Source: Lumbricus terrestris
Taxonomy: Eukaryota; Annelida; Clitellata; Crassiclitellata; Lumbricidae
Length of the DNA stretch: 64,000 bases
NCBI GenBank assembly: GCA_949752735.1
Contig: OX457038.1
Coordinates: forward strand, 58,951,957 to 59,015,956
Reading direction: 5' to 3'
Shown here: positions 1-36,797 of the stretch, piece after piece
Layout of the letters: the number at the start of each line of letters is the position of its first letter
Position numbering within the stretch: the first letter of the stretch is position 1
The notes under the pieces: generated by a model
Seen by the model: only the letters and a program-made list of their open reading frames with translations
What the model was told of the DNA's origin: nothing
Databases searched by the model: none
Position numbers and translations under genes: made by a program

Positions 1-12655
<12,655 letters not shown>

Positions 12656-13390
12656 CTAGTTGAACAACACGCGAATGTCAACATTCACTAGCTTACAAAA
12701 TGCACGATATAGAAGACGAAGCATCACAGCCCCTTCCTGTTTCTCTTCGACCGCCATGATGTCATCGCTAGAATAGCTAATAATAGAATAAAGTTATAGC
12801 GACAGATCAAGCGCTCAGCTCTTTTTTTCGCTCACAGACGAAATGCCCGACTTTTAACAGTTTGAGACAAAATAATACTCAAGGAAGCAATATTCCCATC
12901 TCGAAAATAGGCAAAATTATACACATTCGTTCGACTTATATTTTATCCTGCTACTTGATGGATGTGACTTCGACTCCTACAGGTCCAGCTAATCGTCGGA
13001 GGAAGGAGAGCATGCGAGTGCATAGCCTACTATTTAGGTCAGGTGCTGTACATGTATTGAGGAGGGTTTAGCCTCTAAGTAGCTGCAGGAGGTCTGCTGC
13101 TCCATCGCGCGCGTCCAGCGCCGATGCTCGCTTCGCTCAGCTGAACTTATTGTTCCCCCGCTCGCGGACTATCGGTCCTTCTCCGTGGTTGGCCCTGCGA
13201 CTTAGACTTCTACTCTTCGTCAAATTTCTATTGGTTTCTCTGCCTCATTTTACTGCTCTACGACCGAGGTTGGACTGGGAGCGCTTCCGAGTAGCTAACC
13301 TTGAAGAACCGCTATATCAAATTGCTGTGGTAAATAGCTAATCTAACATGTTGGCCTAATGTTAGTTTGGCACTGTAGGCCTATTAGGCC
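12656..13390. other. Presumed USP promoter/5' region; no gene seen
   Basis: The stretch lies upstream of the USP start codon. It is somewhat richer in CpG around 13080-13220 than its surroundings, but no clear TATA box or open frame worth calling was found. A small part may be USP 5' UTR. Confidence 0.4.
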
Positions 13391-13521
13391 CAGGGCTGAA
13401 AGTGGTTTGAAAAAATTGCCGGGTCTCTTTGGGCCAAAGGGTGCTAAAGAGGCCTACCAGTGTTTAATCAAGCGCCAACAAATGAATGCCGGGTCTGAGA
13501 CCCGGCTCACTTTCAGCCCTG
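13391..13521. mobile_element. hAT-type MITE, 131 bp
   Basis: Ends CAGGGCTGAAAGTG and CACTTTCAGCCCTG are perfect inverted repeats. Flanks ATTAGGCC (13383-13390) and ATTATGCC (13522-13529) form an 8-bp duplication with one change. It is non-coding. GCCGGGTCT...GACCCGGC inside extends the fold. Confidence 0.85.
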
Positions 13522-13529
13522 ATTATGCC

Positions 13530-14433
13530 CTACACCACGGGTGAGATATTTAAAAAGCTTCCACTAATTCTAATCCAATCCAAACTGCGACATCGTCTGA
13601 TCAGTGATCACTTAAATTTCAAATCAACACGTTTCAATTCAGTGAGACATTCATCACTTTGCATCGGTTTTGTTTTTAGGCTAATTATTGGTCTCAGGAG
13701 CACTTCTTCATGCGCAAAGACTTTTATTGTACAGCTTCAATTAATATGCCATATAGAGCAACGAATTTTAATATAGCGACCGCATAGCCTACTCAATCGT
13801 AAATGTGAATGGCATTATGGCAGACACTTACTCCGAGATATCTGCACCACCAGCACACCTAGTCAGCTCAGCAATAATGAATACAAAAAATACGCACTGT
13901 CAGGATGATTAGAAGGCAAGGGAGAGGACTGGCCACTCAGCTGGCCTTACATGCCAAGGCTAAGGCAAAAAAGTAAGCAGTCTTAAAAGTTAAAACTGTG
14001 CAGCCGAACTTGTATCTCACATGCCATCAAGCCAACAGAGAAGCAGAATCTGTAACTTGTCATTTAACACGAATAAACTTTGTTTAGGTACAACTTTGTT
14101 TTTAAAAATGCTTCAACACATGAGTAAATACAACAAAGAAATCGTTTAAAGCAGATATTGCCGAGACTTAAACGTATCTTTTGAAAACATTTTGCTATAT
14201 CTTTAAACGGTGTTTAATTTCAAAGTCAGGCATCCTTCCAACAAACAAGCATAGAGGATTGCGGAGAACAGATCAATAGAGTCGATCCAGATGCAGATGC
14301 CTAAACACCTTCCCAGTTACAACAGATGTCAGAACAGAACAATATGAAAAATCACTCCTAGTGTCAAGCCAGTCTCACAAAAACACGGTGACACAGGCAC
14401 GGCACCAGGGCCAACGTCATCTGCACAGTCATC
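13530..14433. other. Spacer between USP and COPS4; nothing recognised
   Basis: AT-rich sequence with no convincing exon or element. The right part is likely COPS4 3' UTR, since it follows the stop codon in gene sense. Confidence 0.4.
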
Positions 14434-25569
<11,136 letters not shown>

Positions 25570-26030
25570 TTTAACTTTTAGCGAACCAAACCATAGATTT
25601 GTAAAAACAACCGATATTTATAATTATTTTGTATTCAACATAATTTTTATATATCTATGGTTCATACGCATGTAATATGTACATTTTGTTTCATTCTCAA
25701 ACATAGATGTCACTCCACTACAAATTTCTTTTCTGATTATGAGGTTTTTAAATTACCAAAGGACCAAATTATGAGAATTAATTTACCGTGGAAATATATT
25801 TGAAAAACCTGCCTTTCATAAACGTAACCTAATTAATTAAGTGTAGTTAATTAAGTGTGTATTTTATGTAAGCAAAACGCGAAATTTTTTGCTTGGATTA
25901 TCGTCAAAAACTTCAAAGTAGGCCTATATCGGAGTCTCCAAGCTGTGTATAATTTAAAAAAAAACTATAATAGATCCTTTGTAATCGTAATCTCTAAAGC
26001 GACATGTTTTAACGACACTGCCATATCAAA
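25570..26030. other. COPS4 upstream region; no gene seen
   Basis: AT-rich sequence directly upstream of the COPS4 start codon, presumed to hold its promoter and 5' UTR. No clear TATA box or other motif stands out. Confidence 0.4.
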
Positions 26031-26034
26031 GATG

Positions 26035-26630
26035 ATTAGTGTCGCCCTCCTCCTTTATCCAGGCTTAGGACAGAGAACAACCTGTGGCGGAGTTGTTGCG
26101 CGTGTATGACCAACGACCTCTTATATAATAATAGAGCGTGCGTATATCATAGCAGTGTGTAAATTGTGGAAAAATAACTGGGGGTTGGACTATGATAAAC
26201 ACGGAATTTGGGTGTGAATAACATACTTTAGCATATGGGGCTCTAAGAAAGACTTGGTGGTTGAAACCCCTCGCCCCCCCCCCCCCCCCCAACCCAAACC
26301 ACAGCGTGCTCCGACGCAGCGCGCGTAAATAAGCTGGTGCCCTGCGCTTAGCTTTCATGTGGCGTTCATTTGAAGTTGGAGTTAGTGCATGGCTGTAACT
26401 CCGCCACTGGTTGCACTCTGCCAGTGCCAGTCCCAAGCCTGGATAAAGGAGGAGGGCGTCGCTAATGATCTTGTTACCACACAGTGACGTTAAACTGCAA
26501 ATACGACGACGCATGGTTGTCTTTACGAGAAAGTGACCCTTGCTGTTTAACTACACATGCAGTGTCGCCCTCCTCCTTCATCCAGTCTTGGGACTGGCAC
26601 TGTAAGAGTGCGAACAGTGGCGGAGTTCGT
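26035..26630. repeat. Cluster of three retroposon 3' modules, two head to head
   Basis: Module CTCCGCCACTG...CCTGGATAAAGGAGGAGGGC is present reversed at 26035-26100, forward at 26396-26495 and reversed at 26530-26627. The last two form an imperfect inverted repeat of about 230 bp. Upstream of the forward copy, at 26326-26366, is the block AATAAGCTGGTGCCCTGCGC, also found elsewhere in the window. A C run of about 17 lies at 26275-26290. Confidence 0.6.
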
Positions 26631-27084
26631 ATATGAGATGGTATTTTATAGGCCTACATATTATACTGTGGACGAGAACGGCAACGCTAGCAAACGGAGT
26701 TCGAATGGTATTCATGATACGGCGTCGGCGTCGCGGATGGATGAACTCGGTAGAATCCAGTGCCAGCGTCGACGTCATATAGTCTCCGTTCGTTTGTTAA
26801 TGCGTATACGACTGGTGTACGTGTGTCTTCTTGTACGCCTACATCTACTCCGTGTGTGTGTGTGCCGGAGTCTGCCTCTTGTTTCTGCTGGCACGAGACT
26901 TTTCATGCTTGTAGGCTGTAACCTACATATCTTGGTCTACATTAATTTTGTGCCTGAATCTACGGCATAATTATGTCGTCGTTAATATTATTTATCTTCT
27001 CCAGAATTAAGGTGCTGCGATTTTTATTCTAAGTAAGTCTATCCATTATACGACAGAGGGTTTTGCCAACTAGCCTAGTAGACC

Positions 27085-27228
27085 CATGGGCGGAGTTTAG
27101 TTTCCGTTCTTCTTGGGAGTTAAGCCCGGGAAAAGATACCATTTACACGGTAGGCTAAAACAAATGAATCTGGGTCTTCTTTGGGGGGGGGGGCTTAGCC
27201 CCCTAGCCCCTGATAAACTCCGCCCATG
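27085..27228. mobile_element. Small hAT-like MITE, 144 bp
   Basis: Perfect inverted ends CATGGGCGGAGTTTA and TAAACTCCGCCCATG. Left flank AGTAGACC and right flank AGTATAGACC look like one target duplication with a 2-base change in length. G run and GGGGCTTAGCCCC inside. Confidence 0.65.
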
Positions 27229-27479
27229 AGTATAGACCCACTCCTACTTTTGACATGTTGTGTTCTAACTTCTAAGGCAGTCGAATCCCTCTTTGCTTGA
27301 ATTGCTTCTATCCTCATGCAGTGGCCCCATGCATGTCTTCCATGATCCACTCCCGCCAGAGGATGTACCGGTAATTGGATAGCCTATACTCTCTTTGGCC
27401 TAGCTCGCATAATCTAGAGATACGTACCTCGCTGTGGTTCGTTGACTGGTAAGGGATTTATCACCCGAATGCTGTATAG

Positions 27480-27648
27480 CTGACTTGTTTGACCCTAATA
27501 TTTTAATAATATTATTCAACTTGTGATTAAGTTTGTACGTTTTATTACCAATTATTATTTCGATGTGCGATACAATGATGTTTACACCCCATTGGGCGTT
27601 TGCAAGCGCATGGAGCCATAAAGAAAATACTTACTTACTTACATACTT
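27480..27648 (+). mobile_element. LINE 3' end with ACTT repeat tail
   Basis: CCCATTGGGCGTTTGCAAGCGCATGGAGCC is followed by ATAAAGAAAATACTTACTTACTTAC. The same end, reversed, terminates the reverse transcriptase fragment at 32655-33535, so this is a severely 5'-truncated copy of that LINE family. Confidence 0.75.
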
Positions 27649-28534
27649 GTATCGGTCAGTATAATAGGCATAGGCCCTTTGTTTTTTGCCTAGTGGCGCC
27701 TAAATTAATTCGTCCGTGGTTTAACTTTAACTGAACAGATTTAGAGCGCTTGGCCGATCTTCCGAAACATCTTTATTCGAATGCTCATCCTCTTCCTCTC
27801 ATTATAGGCCTACCTCTCTTGCCGTTCACTTCTATAAGCACCATCTATATTCTATAACACGGTCATGTGTATTATTGTCTGTCTGAACTGGCTCTGGTCT
27901 AATAATTATGATCTTCCTACGAATTTTGTTTTCACTGAGCGCCCACGATCACCGATTTGGTTTTCGCTCATATATAACCTTTGGGTGCCGAATAGAAATC
28001 TATGTAATTACTTGCAATACTTGGGCCTATTAGAATTACGATTTAGGACCTGTATACTGTAGCCTATATATAATTGCATATACGACTACCAACGTACATG
28101 TAGTAAGGCCTATAGGCAACAAACAACAGTAGGCAGGCTTACAGCCATTGTTTAAGCCAAAAGCACAGCCACAGTCAGTATCCCTCAGTATCTTCCCAAT
28201 CGACTACACCTACTCCCTACTTCCCTCCCATAGACTAAAAATATGCACAGCTGCAACACTGCCGCAGCCATCAATAAAGAATAGCATACGGTCACAAACA
28301 TCTCGGTAAAAACACCTCTGAAGACAAATTGGACAAACCGCTTGTGTTCTATGTGTGAGGCGTGCCTATATGCATGATGTGTATGTTTGACGTGTACTAT
28401 AATATATATATATTTTTGCGTGTGTGTTTGTGCCTATTTGTATATTATGTGACTGTATTTGTATATAATAAGTGACTGTATAATATTCGTGTCTATATTT
28501 ATATCCGTACGTGTACCATATATAAATAAGAATA

Positions 28535-29509
28535 TACACCTTGTCTCAAAAAAACTGTGCAAAATTGTTTTTGTCAGAACTTCGTCAAATTTCCACCAAT
28601 CTTAATAGCTTTTGGTAGGTAGGCGGCAAAATGGCTGAAATTTCATGTTATATATAAATTTTTCACCTCACCTTACTCATTTCACCGCACTATCTTGTTA
28701 AACACAGATGTACCAATTTTTCATATAACGTTTAAATTTTATTACCTGCAACAAACTATCTGACGACTGAATTAGCACGCAGTGAAGTAAAATATGATTT
28801 ACTTAACAGAGTGTTTTAATAGCTATGACAGATCTGCTTAAAGTGTTAGAATTGGTGCTCGAAATGTGCCCCGAATACACGGACACAAGCTCTTAGACGG
28901 CGACGCAACTGGCCGATAGCAGCATCAACGATCGACTGGTCAAAGCGCGCCCACTCTTCAAGCAGGACCGTTTTGAGTTCGTCGACGTTGGCTATTCTGG
29001 ACCGGTAAACCTTCTCCTGCAGCACACTCCATATGCTATAGTCGACTGGGTGAAGATTTGGTTAATTGGGTGGCTACAGTGTTGGGGGGATGAAGTCGGG
29101 CGTCTCTCGCTCCAGCAAAGAGACGGTGTCGCGCGCTTGATACGCCGGGGCGTCATCCTGTTGAAAGACAATAAACTCGCCCTGGGATATCTGGCGTATG
29201 TCTGACGGTATCTTCTAGGCAAGAAGGTTGTCGCGATAGTAGGCCTATGCCCCATTCGCTTTGACATCCGGCTCGATGCAATGGATTTCAGTGCAGCCAA
29301 GCTTCGAGAAGCCGTTATATGAGAAATTGGTACATCTGTGTTTGACAAGGTAGTGCGGTGATATGAATCAGGTGAGGTGGAAAATTTATATATAGCATGA
29401 AATTTCAGCCATTTTGCCATCTACCTACCAAAAGTGATTAAGATTGGTGGAAATTTGACGAAGTTCTGACAAAAACAATTCTGCACAGTTTTTTTCGAGA
29501 CACGGTGTA
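28535..29509 (-). mobile_element. mariner-type transposon with internally deleted transposase
   Basis: Ends TACACCTTGTCTC and GAGACACGGTGTA, flanked by TA on both sides. The inverted ends are long, about 130 bp, and nearly identical (TGTGCAAAATTG..., ATTTCAGCCATTTTGCC). On the minus strand the C-terminal transposase half is readable: EIHCIEPDVKANG, FIVFQQDDAPAYQARDTV (catalytic Asp), LNPVDYSIWSVLQ-like LHPVDYSIWSVLQ (third Asp) and QSIVDAAIGQLRRRLRACVR. The N-terminal DNA-binding half and the first catalytic Asp are absent, and two stops are present. 975 bp. Confidence 0.9.
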
Positions 29510-29516
29510 TAAATAA

Positions 29517-29519
<3 letters not shown>

Positions 29520-29583
<64 letters not shown>
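29520..29583. repeat. (TA)n microsatellite
   Basis: About 32 TA units, immediately beside the TA target site of the mariner element. Ile/Tyr open frames over it are artefacts. Confidence 0.95.
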
Positions 29584-29587
<4 letters not shown>

Positions 29588-29713
29588 GGACATTCATAGA
29601 TGTGGGCCACATGTATAATCTAGCGCACTGTGTATTGTATAGATACAATTATCTGATTCACGAATCCTGAAAAAGTATAGGTCTACATAGAACAGTGTAC
29701 TCTGTATTTAATA

Positions 29714-30834
29714 TACAGGGTGCGCAAAAAAAGACCCCCTAGGTTTTTTGCCAATATCTTGACCAAAAGCAAGAATTTCCAAATGAAATTTTACCGGCTT
29801 ATAGACAATTCATATTTACACATTATAGCCAGATTTCATCAAAATATATCAAACACATCAAACGTTACACCACTTTTAGTGAGGTCACCCACCGTTTTTT
29901 TGTCGATTCAAAAACGCAGCGCAATAAAAAGTAACAAAAGCCCAATATAATTATTCTGGCCAATATCTTGGTCAAAAGTAAGAATATCAAAATGAAATTT
30001 TACAGACTTAAAGACAATTCATATCTGCACATGGTGGTCAGATTCCATCAAAATATTTAAAACAGAACAATAGTAATACCACTTTTAGGGAGGTCACCCA
30101 CTGTTTTTTTGACGATTCAAAAACGAAACGCAACAAAAAAGTAACAAAAACACGATTTTTTCTCATTTCACATAATTGGTATCAAAATAGCCTTGATATT
30201 GCCAGATGATCATTATTATTACTATTTAAAGAAGAAACAGGGTACCAGCGTAGCTGCGCGTCACTGAGAAGTCACTTAGCAAGATGACAATCAAATTGGT
30301 AAATAAGGAATCTGTCAGATTAATCAACAGGTCCATCAAGAACTTTGCAAAGAGACTCAAAAGAAGTTTTGGCACTGGTGGTGGGCACATTGAACACATG
30401 TTGTGAATCACTACCAAGTTCATTTGACAACAGTTATATTTGAGATGAGACTTAATAAAATCGTGTTTTTGTTACTGTTTGGTGTGTATAACTTTTGTCC
30501 TGTTTGAAATATTTTGATGAAATCTGACCACCATGTGCAGATATGAATTGTCTTTAAGCCTGCAAAATTTCATTTCAAAATATTCTTACTTCTGAACATG
30601 ATATTGGCAAAAAACCTAATTTTTTGCGTTTCGTTTTTGAATCGTCAAAAAACGGTGGGTGACCTCACTAAAAGTGATGTAACTTTTGTTCCGTTTGAAA
30701 TATTTTGTTGAAATCTGGCCATGATGTGTAAATATGAACTGTCTATAAGCCTGCAAAATTTCATTTGGAAATTCTTACTTTTGTTCAAGATATTGGCAAA
30801 AAACCTAGAGGGGTCTTTTTTGGCGCACCCTGTA
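29714..30834. mobile_element. Palindromic Tc1/mariner derivative with transposase remnant
   Basis: Ends TACAGGGTGCGCAAAAAA and TTTTTTGGCGCACCCTGTA with TA flanks. Each arm is about 500 bp and holds two diverged copies of a roughly 210-bp unit (GCCAATATCTTG...CAAAATATTT...GAGGTCACCCACCGTTTTTTTG). In the centre, plus strand, a frame ends in RLKRSFGTGGGHIEHML and a stop (about 30340-30408), which is the C-terminus of a Tc1/mariner-like transposase. So it is non-autonomous, derived from a full element by internal loss and arm duplication. 1121 bp. Confidence 0.88.
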
Positions 30835-31084
30835 TACTAGCTGAAATTAGGATTCGCTCCGCTCCCGGCCAATTCCTTCCTTTCCCACCCTCACTGCCGG
30901 CTCCCCAACCGCCCGCTCCCCGCTCCCCACCCCACACCACACCACGCCACCCGGGCCACCCCACCCGACCCAACATTTCAGGTGAAAAACTGTGAAAGTA
31001 TGGCAACGGAATGCCGAGACCGACACAGTAATGAAGGTTTGGAGTGAAAAGCTTAAAAACTATGGAAATGCATCCAAGTCAAAC

Positions 31085-31127
31085 ACACACACACACACAC
31101 ACGCACGCACGCACGCACGCACGCACA

Positions 31128-31174
<47 letters not shown>
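31085..31174. repeat. (CA)n/(CACG)n microsatellite
   Basis: CA units with an inner run of CACG repeats. Confidence 0.95.
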
Positions 31175-31177
<3 letters not shown>

Positions 31178-32107
31178 TTCTCTTTATTTATATAGATATG
31201 CGTTGATACGATTTGAAGCAAAACCTATGTGGGAATGTATTCATTGTAGACCATTATATGCTATAAGCTTACATATAATACTTATTTATATAATATTGTG
31301 AATATCCAATATACTGATAGGCTATTACTGAACGATTTCTTAGGTCTTTGGTTATAGATATATACCAATAAGACGGAAGTGGGCATGTTCTTTGGCAGAA
31401 AATGATAAGCCCAAGTTGCATGCGATGCAATCTGTCTGCTATGGATTGACGTGAAACCGCGCTGCAGTTTGGATCCGACACTGTGACCTCTGCACTTTAT
31501 ATATAGTCACTATATTATGTATAATGACTCGAAACTGGTTTTCTGCGAACTGCCATGCATGTTTACTGATGAAACTTCTGTTTTAGATAGGCCTACCTCT
31601 ATCCCGAACTAAACCAACGCAGAGAGCAATCATAATTTTCTCTTGAATTGGTGGGATATGAACATTATGATCGCAAATAAAATTTCCAGTGGTATAATGC
31701 GAGCCAGCTGTGCACCCAGCGCACTGGTAGGCTACTGCACTGCATGGGATGATTCTGCCAAACAAAATGCAATCCACAAGATCCGCGCTGCTTTTTTTAC
31801 ATTGCATGGTCTGGGGACTCTGGGCCGAGCTTCGATTAGGCCTACCATCATTATTATAGCTGTAGTCTATATACACATTATACATGCCAGACATTATCTA
31901 TAGTGATCACGATAGCTGTGCAGGACCATAATAATTTTTATGGTAGTAGGCCTACTATAGTTACTGAGAAGCAATTGAGGTGAGGTCATTACTCGATCGG
32001 ATGAAAATTATAGATCTGCTGCTGGTTTAATAATTATTTGAACTATAAGCCAATGTATATATTTATTTTGACTGAGATTGGTTGGTCATCCTTCTCCTCT
32101 TCCTTCG

Positions 32108-32314
<207 letters not shown>

Positions 32315-32654
32315 GCTGTCAATCTATAAAACATTTATCTCCGCCCTCCTGTAACTTTTATGTTCGACTTCGTCAACTTATGTCTTTCTGTTCTATTTTT
32401 TGTCCTTTGCCTTCGTCTGTTTCTGCTCCTCCTCTTTTTCTCTCTCCCTTCCTTCTTTCTTCCTCCTTACCGTTTCTTTCCTCCTCCTATTTTCTTCCTA
32501 TTTTCCTGTGTTCTTTCCGTTTCATCTCTCCTTATAGCAAAACAGAATTGAGCCATTTAAGCTATAGCAAGAACCCTAGGAGAACACATAATATCAAAAC
32601 ATTGTGAACCAGAATGTAAACTTATATCTTAAAAGAAAAGATACAACATTGATG

Positions 32655-33535
32655 TGATCTTAAAGTAAGTAAGTAAGTATTTTCTTTATTACTCCACTTG
32701 CAAACGCACAATGGGACACAGAACATCATTATAATACATAGGCTAGAAGTAATAATAGGTAATAAAAATGTGCAAATTATAATCAAAAGTTAAATATAAT
32801 ATAATTACTAAACTATCATCGACAAACAAGCTAACTATATAACATTCTAGTGATAAATCCCTTTGCAATCAACGAATCACAACGTGGTATTTCAAGATTG
32901 TGTGAACGGGGCCTAAGGGAGTAACCAGTTACACGTTCAGGTGGAAGAAGATAATGGAGGACATGCCCGGGGTCACAGAGGATAGAAGAAAAGAGGGATA
33001 CATCTGCCTTAGAACATAACATGTCAAAAGTAGGGGTGTTAGAGGGCAAAAAAACCTGTCTTATCAACTTTCTAATAATAGCGGACAGACGACTCCTCTG
33101 ACCCTCATTTGCAAAATCCCACCATGCTGGTGAAGAATAAAGCATTCGCGCAACAGTGGTGGAACGCACAACATCATGGAGTCGGCTGCCTGTCAAACCA
33201 TGTGAAACAAGGACACGAAGTGCATAAAATGACTGCTTTGCTTTACAGACAATGTTATCAATGTGCTCAGAAAAACCCAATCTATATGAAAGCGTAATAC
33301 CCAGAACCTTGACTGCATTAGCTCGTTCAATCCCTATAATGGGGGGAGGGCAATCAGAAGTTTTGGAACGGGGACGCCTAAAGATGACTTCACATGACTT
33401 GCTATGATTGAGGCGCAAGTTACAATTACTAGCCCACTCTGCAATGTGATTAAGTTCAGCACCAGTAGTGTCAATATTAGAAGCAGGAATAATTAGGTAA
33501 CAGTCATCAGCATATTTAAAAAGTCTATTACTTGT
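32655..33535 (-). pseudogene. LINE reverse transcriptase C-terminal fragment with 3' end
   Basis: On the minus strand an open frame from about 33535 to 32831 starts in FKYADDCYLIIPA, the catalytic YADD, and continues through NHSKSCEVIF, VKVLGITL, AKQSFYALRVL and RMLYSSPAWWDF, typical of the thumb and C-terminus of CR1/jockey-group LINEs. The 3' UTR ends AATAAAGAAAATACTTACTTACTT at 32656-32690. Everything upstream of YADD is missing (5' truncation). The frame that remains has no stops. The 3' end matches 27480-27648. Confidence 0.85.
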
Positions 33536-33539
33536 GGAC

Positions 33540-36500
33540 TTCTATTTAAATTCACGCCTTCTTTACATTGTCCTTATGTACATTTTCCTCTATTTTATTC
33601 CTCTTTCTCTCTTCTTCTCTGTTCGATCTTACTATAGGCCTTCTTCTCTTGTTCCTTCTGACAGCCACACACATGTACCAATGCACACATATATAGGCCT
33701 GCATGCCTTTCATATCTCTTCCATCTACAATATATTGTTCTTTGCGTTTTCCACATTTTTCTTTCCTTTTATCTGTCTTCTTCTTCCTCCTCTTTTCTTT
33801 TCCTTCTATTTCTCCTGTTCCCTCAACTATGTACCTGTAGGCCTACATCTTCTTGTACATGCAGGCCTACATTCCTCGCGTTTTCTTGCCTCTTGTATAC
33901 CTCCTCCTACTCCTTCTGCCGTATCCAATTCCTTCATTTTGTGCAAAGCGTCAGGAAGCATGAGCTTCATAAAGCCGATTGAAGGGATGAGAGTTGCCGC
34001 GTCTTGCACCCAAACTCCTCGGCAACAGTTACAACTGCCAAAACAATAACAGCTGTTGCAAGTTATGGTGCGTTAACAACAGGAGTAGCTATAGCAACGA
34101 CGCTACAAACTACACCCCTCTGCATAGCAGCTTATAATAGCCTACCAATAATCTAACACTGCTGCACAAGCTATGTGTCATATTACAAGCAGCTGACGTC
34201 AAGAACCGGTTTTTTTGCATACCCAAAGTTACGTCCACAGCTTATAAGTAAACTGGTGGATTATAAGAAATTATGCAGTTATAAGGGTAAACGATAATAG
34301 TGATGCTTGCCCATAGATGTTCAGTAGAGTAAGGCTTTGACTGTGCCACTGCTCTTTGGCCCTTGAACCGGAAATGGTCACGTATTAAGACCAGTCTCGA
34401 GGCCAATAATATACAACACAATAATACATAGGCCTAGTTACGAAACTGTACTATTGAACTAATCGAAGAACTATTGGTCAGATCAATGTCGTGTCTTTTG
34501 TTTTACGATATGTACCTTTTGGTTCAGCATATTTTGCTTATACGTTCTCTTAGGTTTTTTGCTAGTTTAAATGACTCAGTTTTGCCTCCATGATATAAGC
34601 TTATGAAATAAAATGATAATCAAGATGTGAAATAAGTGATACACAGGCATATCCTCGATATAGACCCTAGTAGCAACCATCGCAAGTGAGGCTGGCCAAC
34701 GAAAAATAACAGCATGGAGACTGAGGTAGCCGTTGTCTGCTATCATACCATGGCTTGTCTTGGTTTGGAGTTTGTTCTATGCTAGATTTCTTCATAATTC
34801 GACAATACTCGTATGTATACATTCTGACTTGTGCTAATTAAGTTCCGGTCTGCTCTATAGCCTCTTAGAAGTGTGTCCATTTAGCTTTGCCCTGGCCCCT
34901 AGGACCTAGGTTATCGTATAATTTCCCAATGTGCATATATATATATATACATACATACATAATTATATATTTATATATAATCTTTCACGGTTCGGGATGA
35001 ATTAATAAATACCTTCTTTAACTACATATAATTATGTCCTCTGGCGTCAATGCCTCAGAGACTTAACGTCCGCAGGTGTTGGGGGTGATGTAATTACTAC
35101 CGTTGTATAATGTATGCGCTTCAGCCACCATATTCCAATCGTGAGCTCGAAACGTCTAAAGCGCCACATGAAAGCCAAGTGCGGGGCATCAGCTTACTCA
35201 CGAGCGTCTGCATCTGCTTCGTGCAGGGTCATGCTTCTGCATAAGAAGCTTCCATAATGAATTGTGATTGTATCGTGTTACCTATAAATTTGTTTATTGG
35301 TTTAGAAGTCTATGGGTTAGTTTTTACAGAAATAGTAGGTCTGCCGTTTGCCGTAGGAAAACACAGTTAGGCTATGCTAGTTTTGCTTCGTAATCTTTTT
35401 TGTTTTTACGAACACTTCATGGATCTTTTCACGATAAAGATGAAGGGAACGAAACGAACGAGCACAATTAATTGTATTGATTGCGAAACGCAAATGACAT
35501 TGATAGTGAGGCTTCTTCAAGCTCAAGATATCGCAATATTTAGCTAAACCCTATAGCACACGCCAGTGACGCCACGGTGAAAGAGCTTAATAGTGAATTC
35601 CAGTACGTGTTCTATGAATCAGCAATTGATTCTAGGAGAGTAAGTAACATCAATCCAATCAGTCAGAAGTCTCAGGACTTCTGAATAACCTAGTCTCCCG
35701 GCCGCAACGAGTATGATATAGGCGAGCCGCAAGATCATTTCACTCGTTGCTCTCTTCAGCCTGCAGGCTGCTCGGATTAATTTTGCAGGGATGCATGACA
35801 GGCAGGCAAGTCTTCCACTCTTCCTCATTCGCCGAGTTCGTTGTAACTGCAGCTGCATAGGAGAACTATTCGCTGAAAATACACGCTCTGAAGAAGACAC
35901 AAGAGGCACAAAAGGATTTAATCGGATTATTTGTTTCGTCGTATTACAGAGGAGATAATATTATTATTTCTAGGCTGCAGGAATTATCGGTCGTTCTAAG
36001 ATATATAAGCGGGTGTTTTACGTGGCATGCAGAATTGCGGAGAACGATGCAATCAAAGCCGTTAATTTTCTTAACATTCTTGAAAAGGACATTTAAACTC
36101 TGCAGGATCTATAGACTAATATAAATATGCGCGTAAGTAGACCTAGACTAGACTACTATGAGAACGAGAGGAACTGCCGCGAACTCTGATCGAATAACTT
36201 CATCATGTAAGTAGTTTGGATGACATTGTATAAGCCTATATATAGGCTTACTATTTTTAATTCCAACGTCCGAACAATGCACGTTGTAGCCCATATAATC
36301 CATTATTATCCAATTATCTAAATAGGCCAGTATAGGAGGCATACACGCGTGATATTTCAAATGAGACATACTGGACGTTCAGATCTTAGAATTTAAAAAC
36401 AGACTTTAGGGTAAATGAAACATGAAAAATTGTAGGAACTTCATGGATTATACAATGAGTTATTGAATGCGCATTTTAGGTGTCGATACAATTAACGGAT

Positions 36501-36797
36501 AATTGCATTTCCATTACCATTTTTCAGACACACGTACGTGTTGCAGAAACTCGAGGCCTATTTATAGATCTCGGGTTTAAGTTATAAGTGCATCTCGCTT
36601 GCTCAATTGAGTCACGTTTTAGCGCGTAATTGTTTTTGAAATCGTAGGCCTACCTCAAGCAAAGCAGGCGCTCATAGGCTACTTGAAATGGAGCGTAACT
36701 ACTACTAGTATAGGGCCATAAAGATAGCCTATATTCAGACTGAAAACAGATACTCTTGTAACCTATAGACCCCATAGTCTTTATAGCGCGTGCTGAG
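33540..36797. other. Intergenic, upstream of GPCR; no gene recognised
   Basis: Mixed AT-rich and pyrimidine-rich sequence. Around 35145-35195 (minus) is a copy of the AATAAGCTGG/GCTTTCATGTGGCG block also seen at 26326, 62730 and 63243. The frames at 33534-34049 and 35619-35909 show no protein-like pattern. Confidence 0.4.
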
